From contig CAINBI010000005.1 of NCBI GenBank assembly GCA_903846555.1, positions 1 through 64,000 on the forward strand: a stretch of DNA of 64,000 nucleotides, read 5' to 3'. The notes beneath the pieces were generated by a model. The model saw only the letters and a list, made by a program, of their open reading frames with translations, was not told the origin of the DNA and made no database searches. A program made the translations under genes and the position numbers. The first letter of the stretch is position 1. Every line of letters begins with the position of its first letter. Shown here piece by piece: positions 38,810 to 47,794 of the stretch. The stretch is from an uncultured Pseudomonadota bacterium (GTDB taxonomy: Bacteria > Pseudomonadota > Gammaproteobacteria > Burkholderiales > Methylophilaceae).

Positions 38810-39793
38810 CTAGCCACTCACTTTTTGGCCTAAAGAATTGGCATCTTCATGCTCAATCCATTTGCGAATACGATTAGCATCACCGATACGTGTAAGTTTT
38901 CCAACAGAATCAAGCAATACGATGACCATTGGTTGGCCTGAAATCTCAGCTTGCATCACCAAGCAACGCCCTGCTTCATTGATAAATCCAGTTTTAGATA
39001 AGCCAATCACCCAGTCGCCACCGCGCACCAGTGCATTTGTATTCACAAAGTTAACTGGATTTTCACGACCATACAGCATAATTGATTGTGAAGCAGTCGT
39101 TGTCACTTGGCGAATTTCAGGATAATGATAGGCAGCATTGACCATGCGGACTAAATCTTCAGCTGTAGAAACATTATTACTATCCAAACCCGTTGCATCA
39201 AGAAAATGAGTGGACTTCATTCCCAATAAATCGGATTTGTGATTCATTGCACTAATAAAAGCGTTAATGCCGCCAGGGTAATTACGCGCCAGTGCCGCTG
39301 CAGCACGGTTTTCTGAGGCCATTAAAGCCAATTGTAAAAGCTCGCCTCGCGTGAGCGATGTACCTACAGCTAATTTGGAATGTGTGCCTTTAAGATAATC
39401 CACATCCTCATCTGATATAAACAGTAAGTCATCCATAGGTAAATGCGCATCTAACATCACCATTGCCGTCATCAGCTTGGTAACAGAGGCGATAGGAGTC
39501 GATTGGTTGGTATTTTTTGCAAAGATTGTCTCGCCTGTTAACTGATTAATCACCAGAACTTTAGCAGAAGCAAGTTGAAGCGGCCCACTACCATCGTAGG
39601 CATCTGCATAAACGGCAGGTATTTTATGCGCGCCTAACTGATAACGCACTTTAATGCGGCTAGACTTATTGTTAGCCATTTTATGCTGACTAATACCTGC
39701 CGTATGTTTGTGAATTTTTTTACCAGCGGCCTGAGACGCCATTGGAGATGCGCTGAGCATCAATGCTATCAATAGCAATAAATATTTGTACAT
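38810..39793 (-). CDS. pbpG: D-alanyl-D-alanine endopeptidase, PBP7 type
   Basis: Low-molecular-weight penicillin-binding protein of the S11 family, which cleaves peptidoglycan cross-bridges. The roughly 327-residue product has a signal peptide (cleavage near SQA), the SXXK nucleophile Ser103 (SVTKL), SEN at 160-162 and KTG at 267-269. I start it at the ATG at 39793, five bases after GAGGG; an upstream in-frame ATG at 39805 overlaps that site. It lacks the C-terminal membrane anchor domain of PBP5/6. Confidence 0.92.
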   Translation of the reverse strand: MYKYLLLLIALMLSASPMASQAAGKKIHKHTAGISQHKMANNKSSRIKVRYQLGAHKIPAVYADAYDGSGPLQLASAKVLVINQLTGETIFAKNTNQSTPIASVTKLMTAMVMLDAHLPMDDLLFISDEDVDYLKGTHSKLAVGTSLTRGELLQLALMASENRAAAALARNYPGGINAFISAMNHKSDLLGMKSTHFLDATGLDSNNVSTAEDLVRMVNAAYHYPEIRQVTTTASQSIMLYGRENPVNFVNTNALVRGGDWVIGLSKTGFINEAGRCLVMQAEISGQPMVIVLLDSVGKLTRIGDANRIRKWIEHEDANSLGQKVSG

Positions 39794-39966
39794 ACGAACC
39801 CTCATTAGTTTGTTTTATCTCAAGCAGTTACAATAGAATACTATATAAAAACTTTAGCTTTGTCATCAATAAATTATCTTTGTTATTTAAGTGCGGACTA
39901 AACCTAATCAGAAAATTAAGATTAAAATAGCCTGCAATTCTTATTAAACAATATTGAGCCATAAAA

Positions 39967-40350
39967 ATGCGTACTCCAGAATCACTACTCTATAGCGTTG
40001 ATCATTTATGGACGAAACCATCGACAGATGGGCTATGGGAAGCTGGTATTACAGATTATGCGCAGGATTTACTGGGAGATATTGTGTTTATTGATGCGCC
40101 TGCAATTGGCTCAATACTAAGTTCTGGCAAGCCTTGCGGCTTAGTTGAGTCGGTTAAAACAGGCTCTGATTTACATGCTTTGGTCGACGGCGAGGTGGCA
40201 GAGGTCAACCAAGCACTGATGAATATGCCTGAATTGATTAACGAAGATCCTTATCAGGCGTGGATTTTCAAATATAAACCGAGTCAGGCAATTCTTAATG
40301 ATCAACTACTTTCTGCGGAGGCTTATAAGACGCTGGTTAGCGGCTTATAA
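39967..40350 (+). CDS. GcvH-like lipoyl-domain protein
   Basis: The 127-residue product has the fold and landmarks of the glycine cleavage H protein: ITDYAQDLLGDIVFID, a lipoyl-lysine candidate Lys64 in VESVKTGSDLH, and NEDPY near the end. It differs from canonical H protein by QAWIF where the conserved G-E-G-W segment is expected and by a longer C-terminus. No gcvT, gcvP or lipoate ligase gene is nearby. It may be the true H protein of a scattered system or a lipoyl carrier for another purpose. Confidence 0.85.
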   Translation: MRTPESLLYSVDHLWTKPSTDGLWEAGITDYAQDLLGDIVFIDAPAIGSILSSGKPCGLVESVKTGSDLHALVDGEVAEVNQALMNMPELINEDPYQAWIFKYKPSQAILNDQLLSAEAYKTLVSGL

Positions 40351-40378
40351 AAATAACATCAGCAACGAATTATTTAAA

Positions 40379-41584
40379 TTATTTCTGAAAGACCAAGCGC
40401 ACAGATTCAATCAACTTCTCAACATCCGCACTGACGCTTGACAACATTTTTTGTTCTATCATAGGCACTTCAACATGCAGAATCTCATGCACTCTATTAC
40501 CTAATATTTGCTCTACCGAGGGCAGTTCGGCGTTTAACTCTTGAATAAAATCATTTTTCGCCTTTTCTGCCAAGGCAACAAAGTCATTGCGTAGCGTTGC
40601 CCCCAACTCATCGGACAAACCTTGATAGATTGCTGGAAAAGTGTCGCCTAATCTCTGCTCTAACTGTTGCTGCGATTGCAGCTGCAATGCATCTAAATAG
40701 ACACTTAACTCCGTTTGCGTTTGCTGCGTCAGACCTTTATAAACTGAGGCCAACTCTAGCGCCAAATTAGCTTGATGTTCGGTCAATATATCTTCGTGCA
40801 AGCGTGAGATTCTAGCTTGTAATGCGTGTGTGGCATTTTCTACCGTTAGCTTTTCTAACTGCGCTAACGTTGCTTGCAACTGCTCACTCAGCGACTGCTG
40901 CATCCCAGGCAAAGCCTGCGCCAGACTGGTCTGCACCTCAACAATTCCTTGCTCCTGCATTTGGGCTAGCGCACGTTCCAAATCTTCTTTTAAAATCGCA
41001 GCGTTTGCATGCATCATGCTGGGCAATTCCGTCGCCAAGTCCGCCCTTGCCTTATCTACAAAGTTGGAGGTGTTATCCATAATATTCTGCTGCGTGCTGG
41101 CAATGGCTTGGTGTATTTCTTGGACTAACGTGCGTTGATTTTGCTCAGATAATATCGCTTGTGAATGCTCAATGGCGGCGTTAATCTCATCGGATAAAGC
41201 GGTGTGACTAACTTGCTGAGCTCTGGACAACTCATCGCTGATATATTGCTTTAATGCACTTTCTTTAGCTTGCTGAATCAGCTCGAATTTTTGCTCCAAC
41301 TGTTGAGAATGCTGATTATACTGCTGGCTTAATGCGCTTGAAAGATAAGCTTGGTTGGCTTTTTGAATGTTGGCAGACTCGCTCAATAAGTTAGCCATGA
41401 GCTCATCATGCATCTTTGCTCTAAACTTTTGAGCAATCGATTTTTCAATTTCATCTTCTAATTGTGGCTTTATTTGTGCAATGATTTCAGCGATCAAATC
41501 AGCTGAAAGTTGCACTGGTTTAGTCACAGCATTATTGGATGCAGCATGCACCAATGTGAGTAGCGGAATATCATCTTCTTGCAT
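40379..41584 (-). CDS. Coiled-coil protein of unknown function
   Basis: I do not recognise the family. The 401-residue product is hydrophilic and dominated by Gln, Glu, Ala, Leu and Ser in heptad-like patterns from about residue 45 to 370, with no signal peptide or membrane segment visible. There are several repeats of a QQSLSEQLQATLAQLEK-like character. It lies 59 bases downstream of holC on the same strand and could share its transcript. A structural or DNA/protein-tethering role is possible but not shown. Confidence 0.75.
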   Translation of the reverse strand: MQEDDIPLLTLVHAASNNAVTKPVQLSADLIAEIIAQIKPQLEDEIEKSIAQKFRAKMHDELMANLLSESANIQKANQAYLSSALSQQYNQHSQQLEQKFELIQQAKESALKQYISDELSRAQQVSHTALSDEINAAIEHSQAILSEQNQRTLVQEIHQAIASTQQNIMDNTSNFVDKARADLATELPSMMHANAAILKEDLERALAQMQEQGIVEVQTSLAQALPGMQQSLSEQLQATLAQLEKLTVENATHALQARISRLHEDILTEHQANLALELASVYKGLTQQTQTELSVYLDALQLQSQQQLEQRLGDTFPAIYQGLSDELGATLRNDFVALAEKAKNDFIQELNAELPSVEQILGNRVHEILHVEVPMIEQKMLSSVSADVEKLIESVRLVFQK

Positions 41585-41643
41585 ATTTTAAGCCTATTTA
41601 ATTAAGATAAAAAGTCTTACGAAAGTAAGATTAAACTCAATGA

Positions 41644-42066
41644 CTACGGTTTAGCCATGTCTGTTTTTTTGATTTCATAGCCACGATCGCGATAAAATTT
41701 AAAGCGAACTCTTGCTGCGGCTTTATCTGTTTCATCCTCGCCAACCAGCTCAACCAAATATCGGAATCGGCTAAAAAACGGCGGGTACTCAGATTGCAAA
41801 TTAATTAACACATCATCTTGCACTAAGTGCTCACCATTCGTATCAAGCACGATAGGTGAGAATAGACGCACATTATCATTGGGCAGGCTACTGGGTAAAA
41901 AGCTAGTCGCCGATTGCTGCCAAAGCTGCTGTTGCAATGCGTGACTCATGGCATCATCTTGCGAAAGAACGGTCAATTGGCGGCCTTTTGCCACCGCTCT
42001 TTCACAAAGTTCAACCGTTTTTGCCAGCTTATCTGGCACATTAAAAATAAATTCTACGCGCGTCAT
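41644..42066 (-). CDS. holC: DNA polymerase III chi subunit
   Basis: Chi links the clamp-loader complex to single-strand binding protein. The 140-residue product has the family N-terminus (VEFIFNVPDKLAKTVELCERAVAKGRQ) and the SFLPSSL, VLDTNGE and LVELVGED segments. It follows pepA by 25 bases; the pepA-holC pair is conserved in Beta- and Gammaproteobacteria. Confidence 0.93.
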   Translation of the reverse strand: MTRVEFIFNVPDKLAKTVELCERAVAKGRQLTVLSQDDAMSHALQQQLWQQSATSFLPSSLPNDNVRLFSPIVLDTNGEHLVQDDVLINLQSEYPPFFSRFRYLVELVGEDETDKAAARVRFKFYRDRGYEIKKTDMAKP

Positions 42067-42091
42067 TTAGTCAATTTACGTCATAAGTTGG

Positions 42092-43600
42092 TTAATTAGC
42101 TTTGTTGGCACGCGCCACTAAAAACTCTGTCAACAATGGTACAGGACGGCCTGTTCCGCCTTTTTCTTTGCCTGATTTCCACGCGGTGCCAGCGATGTCC
42201 AAATGTGCCCAGTCGTATTTTTTAGTAAAGCGAGATAAGAAGCAAGCGGCTGTAATGCTGCCGCCAGCACGCCCACCGATATTGGCTATGTCGGCAAAAT
42301 TACTATCCAGCAATGGTTGGTAGTCATCCCACATTGGCATGTGCCATGCGCGGTCTAATGAGGCCTCGCCAGCTTGCAGTAGTTCTTTGGCCAAATCATC
42401 ATTATTACTAAACAGACCGCTGGCATGATGGCCAAGTGCCACCACACATGCGCCAGTTAAGGTGGCAACATCAACCACCGCACTTGGCTCAAAACGCTCG
42501 GCATAAGTGAGCGCATCACACAAAATCAAGCGTCCCTCTGCATCAGTATTAAGCACTTCTATCGTCAAGCCAGACATACTAGTCAATACATCGCCTGGCC
42601 TTGTTGCGCGACCATCTGGCATATTTTCACAGCTTGGAATAATGCCGATGACATTGAGGCCTAAATTCATCGAAGCGATGGTTTTAAATGTACCAAGTAC
42701 GCTGGCAGCGCCGCACATATCGTACTTCATCTCATCCATTTCACTGCCCGGCTTTAATGAAATGCCACCAGTATCAAAGGTAATACCCTTGCCCACTAGC
42801 ACGACAGGTTTTTGCTCTTTATTACCTTTAAGGTGCTGCATGATGATGAATTTAGGTGGCTCTTCACTGCCCTGCGTAACGCCTAAAAATGAACCCATTC
42901 CTAATTTCTCAAGCGCATCCTGCTCTAACACCTCTACGTCAAAGCCATAGGTCTTGCCCATCGCCAGCGCTTGCTCAGCCAAATAAGTAGGCGTACATAT
43001 GTTTGGCGGCAAATTACCTAAGTCTTTGGCTAAACTAACACCCGCAGCCAGAGCGATACCGTCGGCTAGACCAGTTTCAGCCAACTGAACTTCGTTGGCT
43101 TGTGCAACGTTAATACTCAATGTGCTAATGCCTTTTTTAGCATCATCGTTAGCCTCGTCTTTTTTTCTTTTTATGGCATCGAACTTATACGTAGCATCCA
43201 GCGTAGCTTCTGCCATCAGCGCCACCTTGCGCTGGGTACTTAATTGCTTTACAGCTAACTCTGCTAAAAATGTAGTCACCTTGCCAGCACCGCTGTTTGC
43301 CAAGGCTTTAACAGAAGCGCGTACCGCTTTGCAGTATTGCTTTTCAGTAAATTCGGCTTCTTTGCCCAAACCGACCAATAACACGCGCGCACTCTGCGTG
43401 CCTGGAACACTATGCAACATCAAAGTCGCCTCTAATTTCCCATCCATGTCACCACGCTTAAGAATGCTGGCAATATATCCAGCAGATGCTGCATCAATTG
43501 CCTGTGCCGCAGTTGTCAATTGTTGTGATTCATAAACCCCAACAATCACACAATCACTAAGCTCTTTTTCCACATTGCCGTTTTTTATGCTAAATTCCAT
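42092..43600 (-). CDS. pepA: Leucyl aminopeptidase (cytosol aminopeptidase)
   Basis: PepA is a hexameric two-metal M17 aminopeptidase. The roughly 502-residue product has the M17 signature NTDAEGRLIL, the metal ligands in VGKGITFDTGGISLKPG and the C-terminal WAHLDIAGTAW. I place the start at 43600 (MEFSIKNGN), where AAAGGA lies about ten bases upstream; a longer frame from 43633 is possible but not needed. It is divergent from lptF. Confidence 0.96.
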   Translation of the reverse strand: MEFSIKNGNVEKELSDCVIVGVYESQQLTTAAQAIDAASAGYIASILKRGDMDGKLEATLMLHSVPGTQSARVLLVGLGKEAEFTEKQYCKAVRASVKALANSGAGKVTTFLAELAVKQLSTQRKVALMAEATLDATYKFDAIKRKKDEANDDAKKGISTLSINVAQANEVQLAETGLADGIALAAGVSLAKDLGNLPPNICTPTYLAEQALAMGKTYGFDVEVLEQDALEKLGMGSFLGVTQGSEEPPKFIIMQHLKGNKEQKPVVLVGKGITFDTGGISLKPGSEMDEMKYDMCGAASVLGTFKTIASMNLGLNVIGIIPSCENMPDGRATRPGDVLTSMSGLTIEVLNTDAEGRLILCDALTYAERFEPSAVVDVATLTGACVVALGHHASGLFSNNDDLAKELLQAGEASLDRAWHMPMWDDYQPLLDSNFADIANIGGRAGGSITAACFLSRFTKKYDWAHLDIAGTAWKSGKEKGGTGRPVPLLTEFLVARANKAN

Positions 43601-43814
43601 GCTGTTGCATCCTTTTTGTTTTATTTGGCCCATTTACATAGTAGATGAGACGACAAAACGAGCTGCCGGCCGCAATATAGTACGCCTAAGCCAGCTCGAC
43701 AAAGTGTCGATTTTAATGTGAAGTAGTAATAATTAAATTATCCCGTGTTTTACACGCAATGCATAGTTGTAAATATATAGTCCAAACAATTCATTTTCTT
43801 TATCGTTAAATCAT

Positions 43815-44942
43815 ATGCTTTTTAAGCGCTCACTTTTACAAGAACTCATCACAACCGCTACTGGTGTGTTCCTTATCTTGTTCGGCATTGTGATTGCACA
43901 ACGTGCAGGCTACTTAATCCAGATTGCTGCAAATGGTGTATTACCCAATGACGCCATTACTACAATGCTGGGTTTCAATTTAATTCGTTTTCTACCAATG
44001 CTGCTGTCCTTAAGTTTATTTATAGCAGTTCTTTTGACGCTATCGCGCTGGTACAGAGACTCTGAAATGGTCATATGGTTTAGTGCTGGCCTAAGTATTA
44101 ACAACCTGATTAGGCCTGTGCTCATATTTACCGCACCTATTATTGCGCTCATTTCGATATTAAGTTTATTCATTACGCCGTGGGCCACTAACAAAGTTGA
44201 AGATTATCGCTCACAACTTAAAACTCGCGATGACTTGGCTGCCATTAGTCCTGGTGTGTTTAAAGAGTCGTCTAATGCTGAGCGTGTTTTCTTTGTAGAA
44301 AGCTTTGATGAATTAGGTAATGTCGTCAAGAATATTTTTGTCCAATCTATTCAGCATCAAAAATTAGGCATTATCGTTGCGGCACAAGGTAATCGGCTTG
44401 TACAAAAAAATGGTGATAATTTCTTGGAGATGCATCATGGCAGACGTTATCAAGGTGTTAGAGGTACTGCGGAATTCTCTACTACCGAGTTTGAGAAATA
44501 TGCGCTCAGGGTAGAGGCCACTGAGGCGCAACGTGATCCACCTTCAACCGAATCAAAATCCAGTCGCGAGTTAATTCAAAATAGTAATAGTGCCAATATT
44601 GCTGAACTACAGTGGCGGCTTGCCATCCCGATTTCTGCACTAATACTGGTATTGCTGGCCATCCCATTAAGCGCATTAGACCCGCGCTCTGGGCGCTCGG
44701 CTAATTTCGCCTTGGCATTGGTTATCTACGTGATTTACAACAATGCTCTCAGCATCATTCAAGCATGGATTGCTCAAGAAAAAATCGGCACGGGCATTGG
44801 CTTGTGGCCTATACATCTATTGTTTTTGGCGCTCACTATTTACATGTTTCGCCGTCGAGTTTCACAACGCCAGATTTTCCTAGGGTTTTTTCCAGCATTC
44901 TGGTCAAAAATTTTCAGCAAGCCATTGATAGATAAGAAATAA
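43815..44942 (+). CDS. lptF: LPS export permease LptF
   Basis: LptF and LptG form the inner membrane permease of the LptB2FGC lipopolysaccharide exporter. The 375-residue product has the family layout: membrane helices at the N-terminus (RSLLQELITTATGVFLILFG), a periplasmic beta-jellyroll domain from about 130 to 260, and C-terminal helices including LALVIYVIYNNALSIIQAW. Divergence from pepA and adjacency to lptG are conserved in many Proteobacteria. Confidence 0.95.
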   Translation: MLFKRSLLQELITTATGVFLILFGIVIAQRAGYLIQIAANGVLPNDAITTMLGFNLIRFLPMLLSLSLFIAVLLTLSRWYRDSEMVIWFSAGLSINNLIRPVLIFTAPIIALISILSLFITPWATNKVEDYRSQLKTRDDLAAISPGVFKESSNAERVFFVESFDELGNVVKNIFVQSIQHQKLGIIVAAQGNRLVQKNGDNFLEMHHGRRYQGVRGTAEFSTTEFEKYALRVEATEAQRDPPSTESKSSRELIQNSNSANIAELQWRLAIPISALILVLLAIPLSALDPRSGRSANFALALVIYVIYNNALSIIQAWIAQEKIGTGIGLWPIHLLFLALTIYMFRRRVSQRQIFLGFFPAFWSKIFSKPLIDKK

Positions 44943-44964
44943 CAAATATGATGCACACCCAGTC

Positions 44965-46035
44965 ATGAAAATTATTTCCAGATATCTACTCAAAGAAGTG
45001 TTTGTTAACGTACTGTTAATTATGCTGGCATTGATTGCCATGTTCTCTTTTTTCAATCTGATACAAGAACTTGAAAGTTTAGGCAAAGGCAGTTATGGCT
45101 TAAGCAAGGTATTGCTGTTTGTTTTGCTCAGTGCGCCAGGTCACGTTTACGATGTAATGCCAGTCGCTGTGCTTATAGGCTGCATGATGAGCCTCGGGCA
45201 GTTTGCGCGCAACTCTGAGCTGGTAGTGTTAAGAGTCAGTGGCGTATCGGTATTCAATATTGCAATATTATTGTTAAAAGTAGGTTTGGTATTCACAATA
45301 CTCACGTTCTTAGTCGGTGAGCTCATTACGCCGCTCAGTGAAAAAACGGCACGTCGCATGCGAATCAAGGCCACCGATTCGGTGATTGCTCAAGACTTTA
45401 GATCTGGTCTTTGGGTAAAAGATGGCAATAGTTTTGTGAACGTTGAAGATGTGCTGCCTGACGCGACTTTATTGAACATTCATATTTATGAGTTTGATAA
45501 GAGCTTTAAGCTTCGCATGATTAGTAACGCTAAAAGCGGCCAATTTGAAAATGATACATGGAATCTTAAATCAGTATCAAAAACCTATTTTGATAAAGAC
45601 AGCTCTCATATAGAACAATCGGCAGAAGCCAAGTGGCGCTCGCTCATTCGCCCAGAGTTGCTTAATGTATTATTGGTGCTGCCAGAAAGAATGTCCGCGT
45701 GGAACTTATATTCCTACATCAAGCACTTAAGCAATAACAAACAAAAAACTACCCGTTATGAAGTCGCTATCTGGGGTAAGCTTATTTATCCACTAGCCTG
45801 CATGGTGATGGTGATGTTAGCTTTGCCTTTTGGCTTTATTCAGCAGCGTGCTACTAGCACAAACAGCAAAATATTATTGGGCATTATGCTCGGAGTGATG
45901 TATCAAATTTTAAATCGTGTATTTGTCCATTTGGGCTTATTGAACGACTGGCCGCCATTGTTTAGTGCTATTACGCCAACGATCTTATTTTTAGTCGCCG
46001 GGCTGACTATGCTGTATTACGTGGAACGTAAATGA
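44965..46035 (+). CDS. lptG: LPS export permease LptG
   Basis: LptG is the second permease subunit of the lipopolysaccharide exporter. The 356-residue product starts MKIISRYLLKEVFVNVLLIM and ends with helices including GIMLGVMYQILNRVFVHLGLL, with the jellyroll domain between. It lies 22 bases after lptF. The last 29 bases overlap the 3' end of the RDD gene on the other strand. Confidence 0.95.
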   Translation: MKIISRYLLKEVFVNVLLIMLALIAMFSFFNLIQELESLGKGSYGLSKVLLFVLLSAPGHVYDVMPVAVLIGCMMSLGQFARNSELVVLRVSGVSVFNIAILLLKVGLVFTILTFLVGELITPLSEKTARRMRIKATDSVIAQDFRSGLWVKDGNSFVNVEDVLPDATLLNIHIYEFDKSFKLRMISNAKSGQFENDTWNLKSVSKTYFDKDSSHIEQSAEAKWRSLIRPELLNVLLVLPERMSAWNLYSYIKHLSNNKQKTTRYEVAIWGKLIYPLACMVMVMLALPFGFIQQRATSTNSKILLGIMLGVMYQILNRVFVHLGLLNDWPPLFSAITPTILFLVAGLTMLYYVERK

Positions 46036-46465
46036 TGCGGGTTTTGAGTAATCTATCATGCAAAAATAAGTGATCTTGATCAAAGATTGCCCATAGAAAT
46101 CCTAGTCCAAATAACATTAAACTCACGCAAGCGAGTATATATCTTGCGATTGCCACTTTAACTGTGAGCAATTGACCATTTTGGCTGACCAGCTTGAACT
46201 GCCAAGTTTGCATCGCTAGCGTCTGACCCGCTTTCCGCCAGCACCAAATAAAATATGTGCCTACGGACAAGCCTAGAATCACCTGCAAAGCGTAACGTTT
46301 AATGCCTTGCGTGGCATCGCCCGCCAACCATAAAAAAGCCAGCGCGCAGGCGAACGCCAGCGCAATGACCACCAGCGCATCATAAATAAGGCAAGCAGTC
46401 AGTTTAATTAAACTAGGTTTAATTAAACTGGCTGCTGTGTTTGGTACTGCTGGATTAGTTTGCAT
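46007..46465 (-). CDS. RDD-family membrane protein
   Basis: The roughly 152-residue product has three predicted membrane helices and the RDD-type pattern (LTACLIYDALVVIALAF, then RKAGQTLAMQTWQFKLVS). I choose the ATG at 46465; an in-frame TTG at 46477 is less likely. RDD proteins have no general known function. It overlaps the end of lptG by 29 bases in convergent orientation and follows the DUF3106 gene at a distance of about 270 bases. Confidence 0.85.
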   Translation of the reverse strand: MQTNPAVPNTAASLIKPSLIKLTACLIYDALVVIALAFACALAFLWLAGDATQGIKRYALQVILGLSVGTYFIWCWRKAGQTLAMQTWQFKLVSQNGQLLTVKVAIARYILACVSLMLFGLGFLWAIFDQDHLFLHDRLLKTRIIYVPRNTA

Positions 46466-46600
46466 AATAACGATCAATATTGCGTCTATAAAGTTCAGGG
46501 GTTATTGGTGTATTCGTATTGCGTGATTACAATTCAAGGTCGAAGTCACAGTCGAAGCGTGATTATGGTGAGAAAACACCGAAAAAACCATCAAAAAAAC

Positions 46601-46639
46601 ATACTCTGGGAGGCGCGTCCCTATTGGCTCGCAGAGCAT
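46601..46639 (+). repeat. 39-base palindromic repeat, copy C
   Basis: Arms are ATACTCT and AGAGCAT. It has the same orientation as copy A and the reverse of copy B. It lies between the DUF3106 and RDD genes, with a run of A before it and a run of T after it, so it could also terminate transcription. Confidence 0.8.
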
Positions 46640-46731
46640 CTGTTTTTAACGTTTTTTTGCTATGCTTTTAAAAGTTTATTTAATATACCCATCACACAGC
46701 GCACAGGCTTTGCTCTTTCGGCTCATTGAAA

Positions 46732-47193
46732 TCAGTTTAGGTCTGCATCCGTATAAGTATCTGGCGATTCACTGCGCAACTTAGCACGCTCAGCCTCAGA
46801 CAAGCCCTGATATTGCATCCACTTTTTACGTAACTCAATTTTTTTATCCGCAGATAACGACTGAAATTGCTGGTGCTTCTTTCTGGCATTTTCGCGTTCA
46901 TAAGGCGTCATGCGACTCCAATTGGTCAGCCGTTTTTGCACTAAATCCTGCTTGGTCGGATTCATTTTTGGATAATCGCGAGCAATATCTAGCATTCTTT
47001 CACGCTGCCACGGACGTAAAGTATCCCATTCTGAAGCCAGCGGGTTGAGTACCTGACGCTGCTCACTGCTCAACTGTGCCCAAGTGAGGTCAGCATCTGC
47101 CGCTAACGCGATATTGCTCAATAGCAACCCGCCTAGCATTAGGCCCAACAATAATATACCAGTGACTTTCAATCTGTTTTTGAAACTAACCAT
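46732..47193 (-). CDS. DUF3106-family protein
   Basis: The 153-residue product has a signal peptide (about residues 1-31, ending NIALA) and repeated helical units with conserved W, R and L: LTWAQLSSEQRQVLNPLA, PWQRERMLDIARDYP, NWSRMTPYERENARKKH and WMQYQGLSEAERAKLR. This is the DUF3106 pattern; its function is unknown. It overlaps the DUF3619 gene by 25 bases, implying one transcript with it. Confidence 0.88.
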   Translation of the reverse strand: MVSFKNRLKVTGILLLGLMLGGLLLSNIALAADADLTWAQLSSEQRQVLNPLASEWDTLRPWQRERMLDIARDYPKMNPTKQDLVQKRLTNWSRMTPYERENARKKHQQFQSLSADKKIELRKKWMQYQGLSEAERAKLRSESPDTYTDADLN

Positions 47194-47606
47194 GTATCAA
47201 ACCCCTTATCTGCGTAAGCTTCAGGTGGCAAATCAGAGGCCAACAAAAATGCATCACTATTTTCTAAATTAGCATTACTACTGAAATGTTGTGCCGCATA
47301 AAAAGCCAATAACATTGCCACGACGACTACGGCGGTGGACATTGTACGATGATGCTCAATCTGGTCGCCAAGCCATGATAACACGCCGCTATGGTTAGCT
47401 GTTTGCTGGCGCGCCACTTGGTTGACCGCCAAGCTACGCGCAACAGACAATCGCTTTGCCGTTACCGCAGTTAAATGTTGCGCATGGTGATCTAACAGAT
47501 CAACCACATAATGCGCTACTTGCGACTCGGTTAAATCGTTAGCTTCGAGCATATTACGGTCTAATTCACCATTCATTTGATCTGCATTATTTTCGCTTGT
47601 ACTCAC
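47169..47606 (-). CDS. DUF3619-family membrane protein, possible anti-sigma factor
   Basis: The 145-residue product has a cytoplasmic N-terminal half, with LTESQVAHYVVDLLDHHAQHL and RLSVARSLAVNQ, and one central membrane helix (about 93-110, STAVVVVAMLLAFYAAQHF) preceding a short outer segment. This topology and its place after an ECF sigma gene suggest an anti-sigma role, but it has no recognisable zinc-binding ZAS motif. The link is inference. Confidence 0.85.
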   Translation of the reverse strand: MSTSENNADQMNGELDRNMLEANDLTESQVAHYVVDLLDHHAQHLTAVTAKRLSVARSLAVNQVARQQTANHSGVLSWLGDQIEHHRTMSTAVVVVAMLLAFYAAQHFSSNANLENSDAFLLASDLPPEAYADKGFDTWLVSKTD

Positions 47607-47794
47607 CTTAGCCTCCTAGCTTTTCTAACCCTTGCTCGTTACTTTGGAACTTGATATGCCAAGCTCATCTAAAAAGCACTACTATTCAGTCAATTTTTCG
47701 CGCCATAAACACCCCGATTTACTGAGCACTGAAGTGCTTGCAAAATCGAAACGCGGTATAGCCTAACGTTGAAAAATGAATCACTAGAGTTGCT

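Noticed and set aside
42507-43535. Two frames of about 146 codons on the plus strand inside pepA
   Set aside because: Both are antisense to the conserved M17 aminopeptidase and have no independent support.
46460-46729. 89-codon plus-strand frame between the RDD and DUF3106 genes
   Set aside because: The reading frame passes through the 39-base palindromic repeat and A/T runs and shows no protein-like pattern.
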